From a virus: a DNA stretch of 64,000 nt. The notes under the pieces were generated by a model. The model had not been told where the DNA came from. It saw nothing but the letters and a program-made list of their open reading frames with translations, and ran no database searches. The DNA lies in the IMG/VR virus record IMGVR_UViG_3300035661_000018, positions 1-64,000 of that record. The stretch is one strand, 5' to 3'. A program made the position numbers and the translations under genes. How positions within the stretch are numbered: position 1 is the stretch's first letter; each line of letters starts with the position of its first letter. Below, piece by piece: positions 1-7,403 of the stretch.

Positions 1-495
1 AAATGGGTTAATCATGTTGAAACGACTAACCCTGTGCAGTTTGTTCAAAGCATCAAGGATGTTGAAGGAATTGAGGGCTACGTAATTCAACTGCGCACAG
101 GTCAATTCGTCAAATGCAAGTCGATGTAGTACATGTCGCTTCACCATGCAAAGGATTCGATCAACAACCCCCGTCGTCTGTTCGAAGCAGTCGTCGACGA
201 TCTCCGTTCGATGTTCGCCCACGACGAGCTCGCAATGAAGCAGATCGACGAGATGCAGGTCAAGGTGACCGCAATGTACAACCACCTCGTCACGGTTTGT
301 GAGCAATATCACACAGCTCACAAACACGAAGATCGCAAGACGTACGCAATTGGCGCACAAGGTCTGGAACTGAACAAGATTCGGTTGCTGAGTCTGGTGA
401 TGAATATGTACCTCGGTAAGGATCCGGACTTCAAGGGCTGGTTGAAGGGCAAATACCGCGAATTGGGATTCCGAGATACTTCAATCTCTGACTGA
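1..495 (+). CDS. rnlA: RNA ligase 1 (T4 RnlA type), 3' part, with in-frame TAG
   Basis: The frame is open from base 1 and carries the end of the nucleotidyl-transferase domain (EGYVIQLRTGQFVKCKS, matching ligase motif IV/V). After the stop at 127-129 the same frame continues as YMSLHHAKDSINNP and on to 495, matching the T4 Rnl1 C-terminal domain, including the GKDRKTYA-like stretch seen here as EDRKTYAIGAQG. In T4 Rnl1 the position of the stop is Trp (KSDWY), so TGG appears as TAG. T4 Rnl1 seals tRNA cut in the anticodon loop by host PrrC; the same role is inferred here. The gene starts before the window. The TAG may be a real nonsense mutation, readthrough or an error. Confidence 0.85.
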
Positions 496-1161
496 TTGGA
501 TGGCCCACTGCCGCTTGTAGAGGTTACCGGCACTGGCTGCAGCATACACACTGGATATCTTCCATCCACGTTGACGACACCAATCCTTAATGTCGTCAAC
601 GTGGATGATCTCTCCGGTATTTGCGTTAGTTAGAATCCACCTTCTTGCATTGGGGTTGTTCGATCCAACAGCATTACTTCCACAGTGTCGCATTCGACAC
701 TCAGTTAGGATTGTCTGAACATGAGGTGGCCGTGGAACACCTATTTTGCTATTGGCAATGTTTTGTCGATGTTGTTGTGAATATGTGCGACCCAGGTTAA
801 CCAAGCGTAGTTTTTGTCGCGTCTCTTCTGTTGGTACGTATCCATGCATACCGTCTCCGCCACGAGTCATGTTGTATCCTTTAGTGGGGTGATCTACGTA
901 GAACGTTTGATATGAGGCAATCAGAGCGACTTCCATCTGCTTCGCCTCACCTGCTGTATTCACCGTCAGCAATTCTGTGCACGTGAAAGAATTTACTCCG
1001 TACTTCTTCATGGCTTTATGCACTAAACACTTTGGATGTGCCCCTCGAGCACATGTCTGGTGGCGGGCGAACCGCCTCTCAACTGTCGTCCCCGTAATGC
1101 CAACATACCGCTTACCGTTGATCAAATTCTCTATCAAATATACCCTGTACATATTTTCCAC
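481..1161 (-). CDS. GIY-YIG homing endonuclease
   Basis: The 226-residue protein opens with the GIY-YIG module (YRVYLIENLINGKRYVGIT, residues 5-23; then RFARHQ with the catalytic Arg and a Glu near residue 77). A basic central part (GYNMTRGGDG, EETRQKLR) resembles NUMOD-type DNA-binding segments of I-TevI relatives. It lies opposite to the RNA ligase gene and its last codons overlap the ligase 3' end by 15 bases. Downstream of its start lies a second, diverged copy of the ligase 3' end, so the gene seems to have entered at the ligase C-terminus. It is a free-standing mobile gene; no intron is visible. Confidence 0.9.
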   Translation of the reverse strand: MENMYRVYLIENLINGKRYVGITGTTVERRFARHQTCARGAHPKCLVHKAMKKYGVNSFTCTELLTVNTAGEAKQMEVALIASYQTFYVDHPTKGYNMTRGGDGMHGYVPTEETRQKLRLVNLGRTYSQQHRQNIANSKIGVPRPPHVQTILTECRMRHCGSNAVGSNNPNARRWILTNANTGEIIHVDDIKDWCRQRGWKISSVYAAASAGNLYKRQWAIQSVRD

Positions 1162-1189
1162 TCCCTAGTAGAAGGTATATATGCAAAAC

Positions 1190-1246
1190 GATGTCAAGTA
1201 CAAGGAGCTCGGCTTCAAGGACACGTCAGTGGAGAAGGCTGAATGA
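1190..1246 (+). pseudogene. old 3' end of RNA ligase 1 left beyond the GIY-YIG gene
   Basis: This frame reads DVKYKELGFKDTSVEKAE then stop. The intact ligase upstream ends GKYRELGFRDTSISD. The two are clear homologues at the same gene position but differ in most codons. The simplest reading is that homing of the GIY-YIG gene brought in a new ligase 3' end and left the original one stranded. No start codon is present, so it is not expected to be expressed. Confidence 0.8.
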
Positions 1247-1473
1247 ACATTGAGACGATGCAATGCGAGAATCCCAAGCTTCAACGCTTGCTTGACGTAA
1301 TTGGGATTCTCGACCATTACAAGGTAACCGGTGTATTTGGCGATGACGGGTCGATTGTATTCATCCTAGCAAACGACGAGGTAGTACACCCCGCTCATGT
1401 TCACCTCCTGAATACTATGTACGGTACTTTCAACCAGACTGAACCATCCTCATGGGAGGTGCACCTTGACTGA
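1243..1473 (+). CDS. small hypothetical protein
   Basis: A 76-residue ORF beginning MNIETMQCENPKLQRLLDVI. Its ATG overlaps the TGA of the stranded ligase 3' end (ATGA), as expected if it was once coupled to the ligase gene. No motif is recognised. It is mildly acidic and ends just before a strong Shine-Dalgarno sequence for the next gene. Function unknown. Confidence 0.7.
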   Translation: MNIETMQCENPKLQRLLDVIGILDHYKVTGVFGDDGSIVFILANDEVVHPAHVHLLNTMYGTFNQTEPSSWEVHLD

Positions 1474-1475
1474 AT

Positions 1476-1790
1476 TTGTCAATCCATATGAGATGGTCGA
1501 TGAGTCGTGGACAAACGAGCAGGATCCCGATGGCTCCTGCTCGCGAGCATCGGTGTTATCAGACGACGGGGTTCGAACAACGCACCGATTCGGACGGTAA
1601 CCAACTGCCATACCGCCTCAGGGGAATTACGCGGACGATCATTCAGCATCGGTACAATCCTCTGTTTGGTGATGGTCGCACGTGCACATGCGGTCATTCA
1701 TACTACCGTCACTTTGACAGTCATGAGAACAACACGCCCGTAGGTTGCAAGTATTGCGCTTGCTTCAAGTTCGTAGAAAAGAAAGACTAG
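1476..1790 (+). CDS. small zinc-ribbon protein, start uncertain, possible frameshift
   Basis: The C-terminal half carries a likely zinc site (CTCGHSYYRHF, then CKYCACFKF), so the gene is probably real. The start is unclear: a strong SD (GGGAGGT, 1454-1460) sits before a TTG at 1466 that opens another frame (LTEFVNPYEMVDESWTNEQD) and stops after about 45 codons. The zinc-ribbon frame has only weaker starts (TTG 1476, ATG 1488). A one-base frameshift between the two parts would make one protein of about 108 residues. Function unknown. Confidence 0.6.
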   Translation: MSIHMRWSMSRGQTSRIPMAPAREHRCYQTTGFEQRTDSDGNQLPYRLRGITRTIIQHRYNPLFGDGRTCTCGHSYYRHFDSHENNTPVGCKYCACFKFVEKKD

Positions 1791-1805
1791 TCAAACCAGC
1801 TGGGT

Positions 1806-1813
1806 CATAAATA
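1806..1813 (+). promoter_or_regulatory. T4-type late promoter
   Basis: CATAAATA, one mismatch to the T4 gp55 late-promoter core TATAAATA, 32 bases before the next ATG. The same motif recurs before many virion-type genes in this window. Confidence 0.7.
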
Positions 1814-1844
1814 TCAGGCAACCCTCTCCCGAAGGAACCTGACA

Positions 1845-2876
1845 ATGACAACAGAAGGCTACGTAATCGCGCGCAACCGTAAGACAAGCGACCAGTTTTT
1901 CACCTCCTCCAGCTCGTACGACCGCCCACGTTGGATTCCTGTATCCGAAGCGACCGTATATCTTAGTGCCGATCTCGCTCAGAAAGCGGCCGTTAAGCTC
2001 GGTATCAATGGTGCGTATGGCGCCGTTGTTCGTCCTCTAAAAGAGGCGATCAGCCTAGAGATGCCAGACGACAAGATGGATCAGATGCCTGCTCAAGGTG
2101 CAGAAAACCAGACTCCTGGTGTTGATGACGCAGCTGTTGGTGCTGAGCAAGACGCAGCACACGCAGATCCAGAGTCAGGCATGACAGCTGACGACCAAGA
2201 AGACCCATGCCCAGAATGCAAGCATTGCCCATGCACGTGCCACGATCACGAAGGTGATGACGAAGTTGACGGTGAGATCGCCGATCACTTTGATGGAGAC
2301 GAAGAGCCTGATGACGAAGCTGGCGACGTAATTGATGACGTTGATGCAGCCGTCTCGAAGCAAGCTCCCAATGCACGTATGGAAGGCCTCGACACAACAG
2401 TGACGAAGATCACATACAAGCAAAACGCTGTCGACCAGGATGTTAGCCCCATTGATTCGGGTGCAGACGCTCCCGAAGGCAAGGTAGCCGTTCCTGCCGA
2501 CATCAAGTCAGAACTTGCCGCAGCAATTGCCGACTTTGACAAACAAGCAAAAGCAAACAACGAAGTTGACGACGCGAAGGCAACATTTGCGATGACTGTA
2601 CATTCGGCGCTGTCGCAGTTGAAAGCTGACCTTGATCTAGGCACATCTCTAGGCATGAAGCAAGCTCAGATCCACATGACAAGCTGGATGAGCCCAATTA
2701 CCCAACACGTTCCTCTGAATGTCAAGAAGTTTGTCCAGCAAGGTGGCCGTAAGTCATCATTGAAGGATCTATTTGACACTAAGAAGACAGAAAAGAAGGT
2801 GATTGCAGAGTCGGAAGAGAACCTGCGAGCAGAACAACTACTCGCACAGCGTTTGGCTGCTGTCAAGAGGGCATAA
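1845..2876 (+). CDS. acidic hypothetical virion-type protein
   Basis: A 343-residue protein behind a late promoter, with AAGGA before the ATG. Residues 1-70 look folded; residues 70-190 are very acidic and low in complexity, with a cysteine cluster (CPECKHCPCTCHDH, about residues 121-134) that could bind metal. The C-terminal 130 residues are helical and charged. The base before the next ATG nearly overlaps, so the two form a late operon. No family is recognised; an internal head or scaffold-like role is only an inference from late expression and composition. Confidence 0.75.
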   Translation: MTTEGYVIARNRKTSDQFFTSSSSYDRPRWIPVSEATVYLSADLAQKAAVKLGINGAYGAVVRPLKEAISLEMPDDKMDQMPAQGAENQTPGVDDAAVGAEQDAAHADPESGMTADDQEDPCPECKHCPCTCHDHEGDDEVDGEIADHFDGDEEPDDEAGDVIDDVDAAVSKQAPNARMEGLDTTVTKITYKQNAVDQDVSPIDSGADAPEGKVAVPADIKSELAAAIADFDKQAKANNEVDDAKATFAMTVHSALSQLKADLDLGTSLGMKQAQIHMTSWMSPITQHVPLNVKKFVQQGGRKSSLKDLFDTKKTEKKVIAESEENLRAEQLLAQRLAAVKRA

Positions 2877-2877
2877 G

Positions 2878-3426
2878 ATGAAGTTCACAGAAATCACGTC
2901 GAGTATCACAGAATCAAAGCAAAGTAAGGCGAGTCGTGTTCAGAAGCTGCTTAACGAACGAGCAGCTCTGAGGAACGAATACCGCAAGGCTATTGAGGCT
3001 GGTGATACCGAGCGCGTTGATACTCTCAACGTCAAACTCAACCGTCTGACAGAGACGATCGAAGCTTTACAGGAGTCTGCATCTCCCAAAGTCGCAACTC
3101 GAGCATACATTGCTCAATTGAAGCGTGACCTAGCTGAATTGCATCAGAATCCGAGTAGTCAGGAGGGATACGATGCCCGAGACGAACTACTCGCCAAGAT
3201 CAAGAAAGCAGAATCGGAACTTGCATCGATGACGGAATCGGGCGATACAGCGCTAGCCTATCAAGCAGCTCGTCAGCAAGCGGTTGAAATCTTGAAACGG
3301 TTGTCTGGCCAAGTTGATACTCTGACAGAACAACACGTCCGTCATGGGAATGACTGGGGCTACGTCAATGCGATGCGAGCAACAGTAGCCAAACTGCAGG
3401 AAATCAGCGACTCCTTTGGAGATTGA
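2878..3426 (+). CDS. coiled-coil late protein with possible capsid-targeting N-terminus
   Basis: A 182-residue, charged, helix-rich protein starting at the ATG one base after the previous stop. Residues 15-110 have long heptad-like stretches (VQKLLNERAALRNEYRKAI). The N-terminus MKFTEITSSITESK contains ITE, a fit to the T4 gp21 protease site (L/I)xE. Many late genes in this window begin the same way. It may be an internal head protein. Family not recognised. Confidence 0.75.
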   Translation: MKFTEITSSITESKQSKASRVQKLLNERAALRNEYRKAIEAGDTERVDTLNVKLNRLTETIEALQESASPKVATRAYIAQLKRDLAELHQNPSSQEGYDARDELLAKIKKAESELASMTESGDTALAYQAARQQAVEILKRLSGQVDTLTEQHVRHGNDWGYVNAMRATVAKLQEISDSFGD

Positions 3427-3447
3427 TGTTACTGCACGAATTGCAAA

Positions 3448-3717
3448 ATGCCACACCAAGAGCTGGCCGAGCGAATTGTCAAACGAGGCCAGCGTCAAAC
3501 CATCAAGCCAGAGCCACTCGGCGATAGCCAACATGGCACTGTAATTTCGCAGCCACACTAACCCAATACCGTGCTGAATCGGATGCACTGTGACGGGTTC
3601 TACGAGGACATTCACCCAGGCAACATGATGGTCTGGCGCTCTCCGTACGGCTTCCAACTGGTGTTCACTGACCCGTTTACCTCACACCATTCCGCAGGCG
3701 AAGAATCGAGTAGTTGA
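3448..3717 (+). pseudogene. kinase-like fragment with in-frame TAA
   Basis: One frame runs 90 codons from ATG 3448 with a single TAA at 3559-3561. The second half reads FYEDIHPGNMMVW and then FQLVFTDPF, like the HxxN...DP catalytic and metal-binding pattern of protein-kinase-like phosphotransferases. The N-terminal kinase lobe is missing. It is probably the decayed remainder of a larger gene. Confidence 0.5.
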
Positions 3718-3743
3718 CTTTTTCGTCACTTCGCATATATACT
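3714..3743 (+). promoter_or_regulatory. sigma70-type promoter
   Basis: TTGACT, 18-base spacer, TATACT (or TATATA with 16). It points into the region before the tRNA array and may be an early promoter for it. Confidence 0.6.
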
Positions 3744-3801
3744 ACGACATCGCTGAACAATTCAGCATCCGAAAAAGATTGGCGAACCCAGTTGACATCT
3801 T

Positions 3802-3809
3802 CATAAATA
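3802..3809 (+). promoter_or_regulatory. T4-type late promoter
   Basis: CATAAATA, 48 bases before a possible 45-codon ORF. Confidence 0.45.
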
Positions 3810-3856
3810 GATGTACAGTTCACTAATCGACTGACATTAACGCTCTAAGCAACATC

Positions 3857-3994
3857 ATGACCCATCAACTCCGACAATCCAGTTTGCAGCTCAGCCAACA
3901 TTGGCTGGGGATGCTCTCCGTCCGTTCAGAGCTGTGTGGTGATTATAGCTTCGAACAACCCACGACCGCCCTTTGTGGAGAAACTCTAGCGTAA
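3857..3994 (+). CDS. possible small ORF
   Basis: A 45-codon ORF (MTHQLRQSSLQLSQHW...) lies between a late-promoter match and a terminator. It has no clear Shine-Dalgarno sequence and no recognised family. It may instead be a non-coding leader. Confidence 0.3.
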   Translation: MTHQLRQSSLQLSQHWLGMLSVRSELCGDYSFEQPTTALCGETLA

Positions 3995-4020
3995 ACCGCG
4001 AAAAGTTCAGATCAAACACA

Positions 4021-4051
4021 AAGGGCTCTTGAGAAATCAAGGGCCTTTTTT
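4021..4051 (+). terminator. rho-independent terminator
   Basis: An imperfect hairpin (AAGGGCTCTTGA, loop GAAA, TCAAGGGCCTT) followed by T-rich sequence. Confidence 0.75.
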
Positions 4052-4171
4052 GTTTGCCTTGAGCAAAACAGTTAACGTCATCCAATTGGCTGAACCTCTG
4101 AACTGTCACGATCTTTAACAATTTGTGTTGTTCCGATAAGCCTAGTGCTTATCGGCAAACAAAAGTTCAAT

Positions 4172-4247
4172 GGTGGCCATAGTGTAGTGGTCTGCATGAG
4201 ATGCTGTGAACATCTCGGTACCGGTTCGATCCCGGTTGGACACCCCA
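4172..4247 (+). tRNA. tRNA-His (GTG)
   Basis: Anticodon loop CTGTGAA on an AGATG/CATCT stem. G-1 is encoded and pairs with C73, the histidine identity mark. CCA is encoded. One acceptor mismatch. Confidence 0.9.
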
Positions 4248-4293
4248 AGTTGGGTTCAACGTAAATATATGTTGAACCCAACGGAGAACAGAA

Positions 4294-4752
4294 TTGCCAG
4301 CAAAGATCAAGATATGCACGCAGTGTAAAGCTGAAAAGCCACTCACTGATTACCGGAAGGATAGAAGCAGATTAGACGGTCGAAACTCACATTGCAACGT
4401 GTGCGCTAGGGAGAAACAAAGTATTCGATATCAAGAAGTATATGCAGCGTCCCGATCGATTCGCGACAAAGCACTTCGTGATGCGAATAAACAGAGAATA
4501 GATGAATACAAATCAAGTGGCTGCGTTCTTTGTCATGAAGACGAAACCAGCTGTCTCGATTTCCATCACCTTGATGCAGATAAGAAAGAGTTTGGAATTG
4601 GCGGGAACACGCATCGCACTTGGTCGTATATTGAGCGCGAGCTTGCTAAGTGTGTTCTTGTTTGCAAAAACTGCCATACAAAGATACATGCTGGATTGAT
4701 TGAACTACTTTTGCCAATAAGCATTGGAACTGCGTCAGGAACCGCAGGATAA
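4294..4752 (+). CDS. HNH endonuclease (zinc-finger type)
   Basis: A 152-residue protein from a TTG start with GGAG upstream. An N-terminal zinc ribbon (CTQCKAEKPL, then CNVCAREK) is followed by the HNH core: CVLCHEDETSCLDFHHLD, KCVLVCKNCHTKIHAG. The gene lies between tRNA-His and a tRNA-like RNA, a typical site for phage homing endonucleases. A close relative is at 52.2 kb. Confidence 0.9.
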   Translation: MPAKIKICTQCKAEKPLTDYRKDRSRLDGRNSHCNVCAREKQSIRYQEVYAASRSIRDKALRDANKQRIDEYKSSGCVLCHEDETSCLDFHHLDADKKEFGIGGNTHRTWSYIERELAKCVLVCKNCHTKIHAGLIELLLPISIGTASGTAG

Positions 4753-4821
4753 ACATAACGCCGGACCGCTAAGAGACAGTCGAGTAGCCTTCAGACTGTG
4801 GAGTGCGATAAAGGAATAATT

Positions 4822-4896
4822 CGTCTCGTGGTGTATCAGTGCACACAGTCCGCGAGGGGCTGAGGAGTTGATCGTTAAATTCGATCCGAGACGACA
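4822..4896 (+). ncRNA. tRNA-like RNA without U33
   Basis: It has a perfect 7-bp acceptor (CGTCTCG/CGAGACG), a perfect 5-bp T stem (GATCG/CGATC) and ends A-CA like the nearby tRNAs. The anticodon-arm loop CGCGAGG lacks the otherwise universal U33, and the T loop TTAAATT lacks C56. It is either a decayed tRNA or a stable RNA of another kind. Confidence 0.55.
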
Positions 4897-4899
4897 AAT

Positions 4900-4988
4900 G
4901 GATGATTGGCAGAGTGGTCGATCGCGGGAGTTTGCTAAACTCCAGGGCCTTCACAGGCCCCACAGGTTCGAATCCTGTATCATCCGCA
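4900..4988 (+). tRNA. tRNA-Ser (GCT)
   Basis: Stem GGAGT/ACTCC with loop TTGCTAA, long variable arm, perfect acceptor. The 3' end is G-CA, so full CCA is not encoded. Confidence 0.95.
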
Positions 4989-4995
4989 GATATAT

Positions 4996-5081
4996 GCCTT
5001 CGTGCAGGGAATTGGTAGACCGAGCACGCTCAAAACGTGTTGACTCGAAAGGGTGTGGGTTCGAATCCCACCGAAGGTACA
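4996..5081 (+). tRNA. tRNA-Leu (CAA)
   Basis: Loop CTCAAAA, long variable arm, acceptor closed by a G-U pair, 3' end A-CA. Confidence 0.9.
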
Positions 5082-5086
5082 AACAT

Positions 5087-5158
5087 CTCCGATAAGTGTT
5101 ACGGTAGCACTTGACGTTTGGGGCGTTGGGCGCAGGTTCGATTCCTGCATCAGAGACA
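5087..5158 (+). tRNA. tRNA-Pro (TGG)
   Basis: Stem TGACG/CGTTG with loop TTTGGGG, including G37 as in proline tRNAs. One C-A acceptor mismatch, 3' end A-CA. Confidence 0.85.
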
Positions 5159-5175
5159 GAAGATGTGTGTAGTGT

Positions 5176-5253
5176 CTGGGTATATTGTCAGCCTGGCCAG
5201 ACGGCTCGCCTTGGAAGTGAGAGGACGCAGGTTCGAATCCTGCTACCCAGACA
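5176..5253 (+). tRNA. tRNA, anticodon reads TGG (Pro?)
   Basis: Perfect acceptor and T arm. The 7-base loop CTTGGAA gives TGG by position, but A37 is unusual for proline. A one-base shift would read GGA (Ser) with a poor stem. 3' end A-CA. Confidence 0.75.
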
Positions 5254-5267
5254 GTACACATATCAAT

Positions 5268-5342
5268 CTCTCCGTGGTGAAACTGGATATCACAGAAGAC
5301 TACGAATCTTCAGTTCCGGGCTCGAGTCCTGGCGGAGGGACA
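5268..5342 (+). tRNA. tRNA-Arg (ACG)
   Basis: Stem GAAGA/TCTTC with loop CTACGAA. 3' end A-CA. A34 would need conversion to inosine to read all CGN codons expected. Confidence 0.9.
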
Positions 5343-5357
5343 TAAACTGCTGCGTAG

Positions 5358-5387
5358 TTGACAGATACTTCAAAACTCAAATATGAT
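5358..5387 (+). promoter_or_regulatory. sigma70-type promoter inside the tRNA array
   Basis: Consensus TTGACA, 18-base spacer, TATGAT. It lies in a 118-base gap with no gene, so part of the array can be transcribed on its own. Confidence 0.7.
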
Positions 5388-5460
5388 ACTACAAGATCAA
5401 CTGTCGACGCCTTTGGCTCAGTTTACACGTATGCAGGGAAGAATAACAGAACATGATTAT

Positions 5461-5538
5461 TGGGGTGAAATCGAAGTGGCACGAGATACATGGCTTTGAA
5501 CCATGGTATTAGTAGGTTCGAGTCCTACCACCCTAGCA
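5461..5538 (+). tRNA. tRNA-Gln (TTG)
   Basis: Stem CATGG/CCATG with loop CTTTGAA. Starts with U1 like glutamine tRNAs. 3' end G-CA. Confidence 0.9.
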
Positions 5539-5574
5539 TACAAGGAGACAGTTCAACTCCTTCCCTTTGCCAAT

Positions 5575-5649
5575 CTCACCTTAGCTCAACTGGAAGAGCA
5601 CCTGTCTGAAGAACAGGGTGTTGCAGGTTCAAGTCCTGCTGGGGGAGCA
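5575..5649 (+). tRNA. tRNA-Phe (GAA)
   Basis: Stem CCTGT/ACAGG with loop CTGAAGA and canonical D and T arms. One A-G acceptor mismatch, and an extra base beside the T stem. Confidence 0.8.
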
Positions 5650-5656
5650 AAACATT

Positions 5657-5730
5657 ACCGCGTTAGTATATGGGTTATCATTTCTGGCTGTCTACCAGAA
5701 GAAAGGGGTTCGAGTCCCCTACGCGGTGCA
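5657..5730 (+). tRNA. tRNA-Asp (GTC)
   Basis: Perfect acceptor ACCGCGT/ACGCGGT, stem TCTGG/CCAGA, loop CTGTCTA, discriminator G as in Asp, 3' end G-CA. Confidence 0.93.
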
Positions 5731-5778
5731 CGTATGTTAGTTGACTGAAAACAGGTTATTCAGCTAACATGGAGTAAT

Positions 5779-5863
5779 GGAGTATTAGACAGTTATGGAT
5801 GCTGCCGAGGCTGTAACCCTCGTGTCATTGACCACCTAGGTTCGATTCCTAGATACTTCACCA
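5779..5863 (+). tRNA. tRNA-Tyr (GTA)
   Basis: Stem CGAGG/CCTCG with loop CTGTAAC and a long variable arm. CCA is encoded in full. A hairpin (ATGTTAG/CTAACAT) precedes it. Confidence 0.93.
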
Positions 5864-5864
5864 A

Positions 5865-6296
5865 ATGTTCGAAAATGTTGATACAGATATTCGTAAAAAG
5901 CAGGGCGACTTAGGTGTTGCGTGAGCTATCTATGAGTACGCCCGAAAAGGTTACGTAATACTTGCTCCACTAAGTGATAGCGAGAAGTACGATTTAGTCA
6001 TAGATACGGGTTGTTCCTTGAAGAAAATCCAAGTGAAGACGTCACGCTGCAAGGTTAAAGATTACAAGAGACAGTCAGACCGTACTGGTTATCAAGTAAA
6101 TTTGGCAACGCGTGGTGGCAATACAACTAAGAATACTATTCGAGCACGCATTGATAGTGATTACGATGAATTATTCGTTTTGTTGGAGACGGGTGACTGT
6201 TGGATGATTCCCACATCTGCTTTGGTAGATGCTCATCACACAATCAATCTAGGTTCTGCTAAACCAAATAAGTATGATCAGTACAAAGTAATATAA
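5865..6296 (+). pseudogene. PD-(D/E)XK homing endonuclease with in-frame TGA
   Basis: A 144-codon frame starts at an ATG two bases after tRNA-Tyr CCA. It matches the group-I-intron/Holliday-resolvase-like nucleases: KKQGDLGVA, a stop, AIYEYARKGYVILAPL, then the catalytic KYDLVIDTG and KKIQVKT. The only defect is TGA at 5922-5924, in the first helix before the active site. A short product could start at TTG 6018 but would lack the catalytic Asp. Confidence 0.75.
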
Positions 6297-6297
6297 G

Positions 6298-6495
6298 TTT
6301 TGTTAGTAGTTGGCACTTGAGTACGCATCCGTGAGGATAGCTAATAATTGTACCCTTCAAGTCCAGTACAACGCGTTTGACGCTCAGCAAACGCAAATCT
6401 GGTGCCTGACCTGAGCAGTCAGGAAAGTCTCCGGTTGCGGCGGCCCTTTGTAAGGGAGGCCAGCGATCGAAGCCGAGTGCCAACTACTAACAAAA
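6298..6495 (+). ncRNA. structured RNA closed by a perfect 19-bp stem
   Basis: Arms 6298-6316 and 6477-6495 are exact complements. Inside are further perfect or near-perfect hairpins: GCGTTTG/CAAACGC (6373-6394), CCTGAC/GTCAGG (6405-6423) and GGCCCTT/AAGGGAGGCC (6443-6462). It sits between an endonuclease gene and tRNA-Gln and has no ORF. T4 also has non-tRNA stable RNAs in its tRNA cluster. No known class is recognised. Confidence 0.8.
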
Positions 6496-6499
6496 TTCT

Positions 6500-6575
6500 A
6501 GGGGCGTCGTCTAGCCAAGTTAGGACAGCGGGGTTTGACACCGCAAACGGAGGCTCGATCCCTCTCGCCCCCACA
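6500..6575 (+). tRNA. tRNA-Gln (TTG)
   Basis: Loop GTTTGAC on GCGGG/ACCGC, like bacterial glutamine tRNAs. One mismatch in the stem and an A-C pair at the acceptor end. 3' end A-CA. Confidence 0.75.
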
Positions 6576-6581
6576 GGTTGA

Positions 6582-6827
6582 GTAACTCAACATACGCACA
6601 CAAGTGCGGTTTGTAAATTGCTCCCTGCTTGGATGGGCAATCCAATGCCGTTGATTCTTGATCATATCAATGGTATCAATAATGATCACCGTTTAGAAAA
6701 TCTTCGATTCGTATGTAGTAATTGTGATTCACAGCTGCCAACATACAAATCGAAGAACAAAAAGGAGTGTAGGGTGCTTGGCGCACAACAAGCCTTGAAA
6801 ACTTGCCTACTTGTGATGAACAGGTAA
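6582..6827 (+). pseudogene. C-terminal HNH endonuclease fragment ending inside tRNA-Ser
   Basis: The frame has no start codon at its head. It reads LLPAWMGNPMPLILDHINGI, then ENLRFVCSNCDSQLPTYKS, the C-terminal HNH core shared by its relatives in this window, with only part of the first CxxC. The frame runs 64 bases into the following tRNA-Ser gene before a stop. Confidence 0.8.
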
Positions 6828-6853
6828 CAGTTCGATTCTGTTACACTCCTCCA
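6764..6853 (+). tRNA. tRNA-Ser (TGA)
   Basis: Perfect acceptor GGAGTGT/ACACTCC, loop CTTGAAA, long variable arm, encoded CCA. The upstream HNH frame overlaps its 5' part. Confidence 0.88.
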
Positions 6854-6858
6854 ACTTT

Positions 6859-6935
6859 GTGCCCGTAGCATAACTTAAAGGTAATGCAGCTCGTGAAGAG
6901 AGCAGGATACGGGTTCGAACCCCGTGAGGTACACA
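6859..6935 (+). tRNA. tRNA, probably Phe (GAA), poor acceptor
   Basis: Good D and T arms. A 4-bp stem GCTC/GAGC holds loop GTGAAGA. Two mismatches at the acceptor base. 3' end A-CA. May be decaying. Confidence 0.55.
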
Positions 6936-6936
6936 T

Positions 6937-6993
6937 AGCAAGAATTTGCTACAGCGGAAGCATGTAGCCGGAGTTGTAACACACTCCAACCAA
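6937..6993 (+). ncRNA. short run of overlapping hairpins
   Basis: TAGCA/TGCTA, GCTACA/TGTAGC and GGAG/CTCC hairpins fill the gap between two tRNAs; the first two compete. It ends ACTCCAACCA. Function unknown; it may be a spacer processed away. Confidence 0.35.
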
Positions 6994-6994
6994 T

Positions 6995-7067
6995 GACGAG
7001 TTGGTATAGTGGTAGTGCTTCGGATTGCAAATCCGAGGAGACAGGTTCGATTCCTGTACTCGTCTCA
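6995..7067 (+). tRNA. tRNA-Cys (GCA)
   Basis: Perfect acceptor GACGAGT/ACTCGTC, stem TCGGA/TCCGA, loop TTGCAAA, U73, 3' end T-CA. Confidence 0.95.
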
Positions 7068-7339
7068 TGATACACAAAAGCACATGCCCTCCAGGCACAT
7101 CACTGCACGCGATCAAGTACGTGTTCCTAAAGCCGGCTCGGTTAACCATCCGCAACGGTGAAGATCACACAGTGTACGGCTACGGAATCGGAGAACAGAT
7201 TGAAGTACTCGAGCCGTCGATGCAGTATTTGGTTGCTGGCGGAGTGAAGCTTGAACAGATCCCGCTGGCTGATGGCCGGACAATTGTCCAGTATCCAAAT
7301 GATTTGTGTGTGCAAAGAGTTTATGCCGCGTTAGACTAA
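7067..7339 (+). CDS. hypothetical protein nested between two tRNAs
   Basis: A 90-residue ORF (MIHKSTCPPGTSLHAIKYVF...) whose ATG uses the final A of tRNA-Cys and whose last 15 bases lie inside tRNA-Glu. Codon use and an even composition suggest a real protein, yet cutting out either tRNA would destroy the message. No family recognised. Confidence 0.55.
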   Translation: MIHKSTCPPGTSLHAIKYVFLKPARLTIRNGEDHTVYGYGIGEQIEVLEPSMQYLVAGGVKLEQIPLADGRTIVQYPNDLCVQRVYAALD

Positions 7340-7399
7340 TGGTGAGGTCACCAGGCTTTCAACCTGGATGGATGGGATCGTGACCCATACGCGGCTCCA
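7325..7399 (+). tRNA. tRNA-Glu (TTC)
   Basis: Perfect acceptor GCCGCGT/ACGCGGC, stem CCAGG/CCTGG, loop CTTTCAA, encoded CCA. The T loop is ATCGTGA. Confidence 0.92.
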
Positions 7400-7403
7400 A
7401 ATG

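Noticed and set aside
5748-5788. Promoter TTGACT ... TAACAT before tRNA-Tyr
   Set aside because: The -10 is weak and the sequence is explained by the ATGTTAG/CTAACAT hairpin.
6298-6495. IscB omega RNA, GOLLD RNA or group I intron
   Set aside because: No IscB or split gene is adjacent, the length is far from GOLLD, and I see no group I core. The class stays open.
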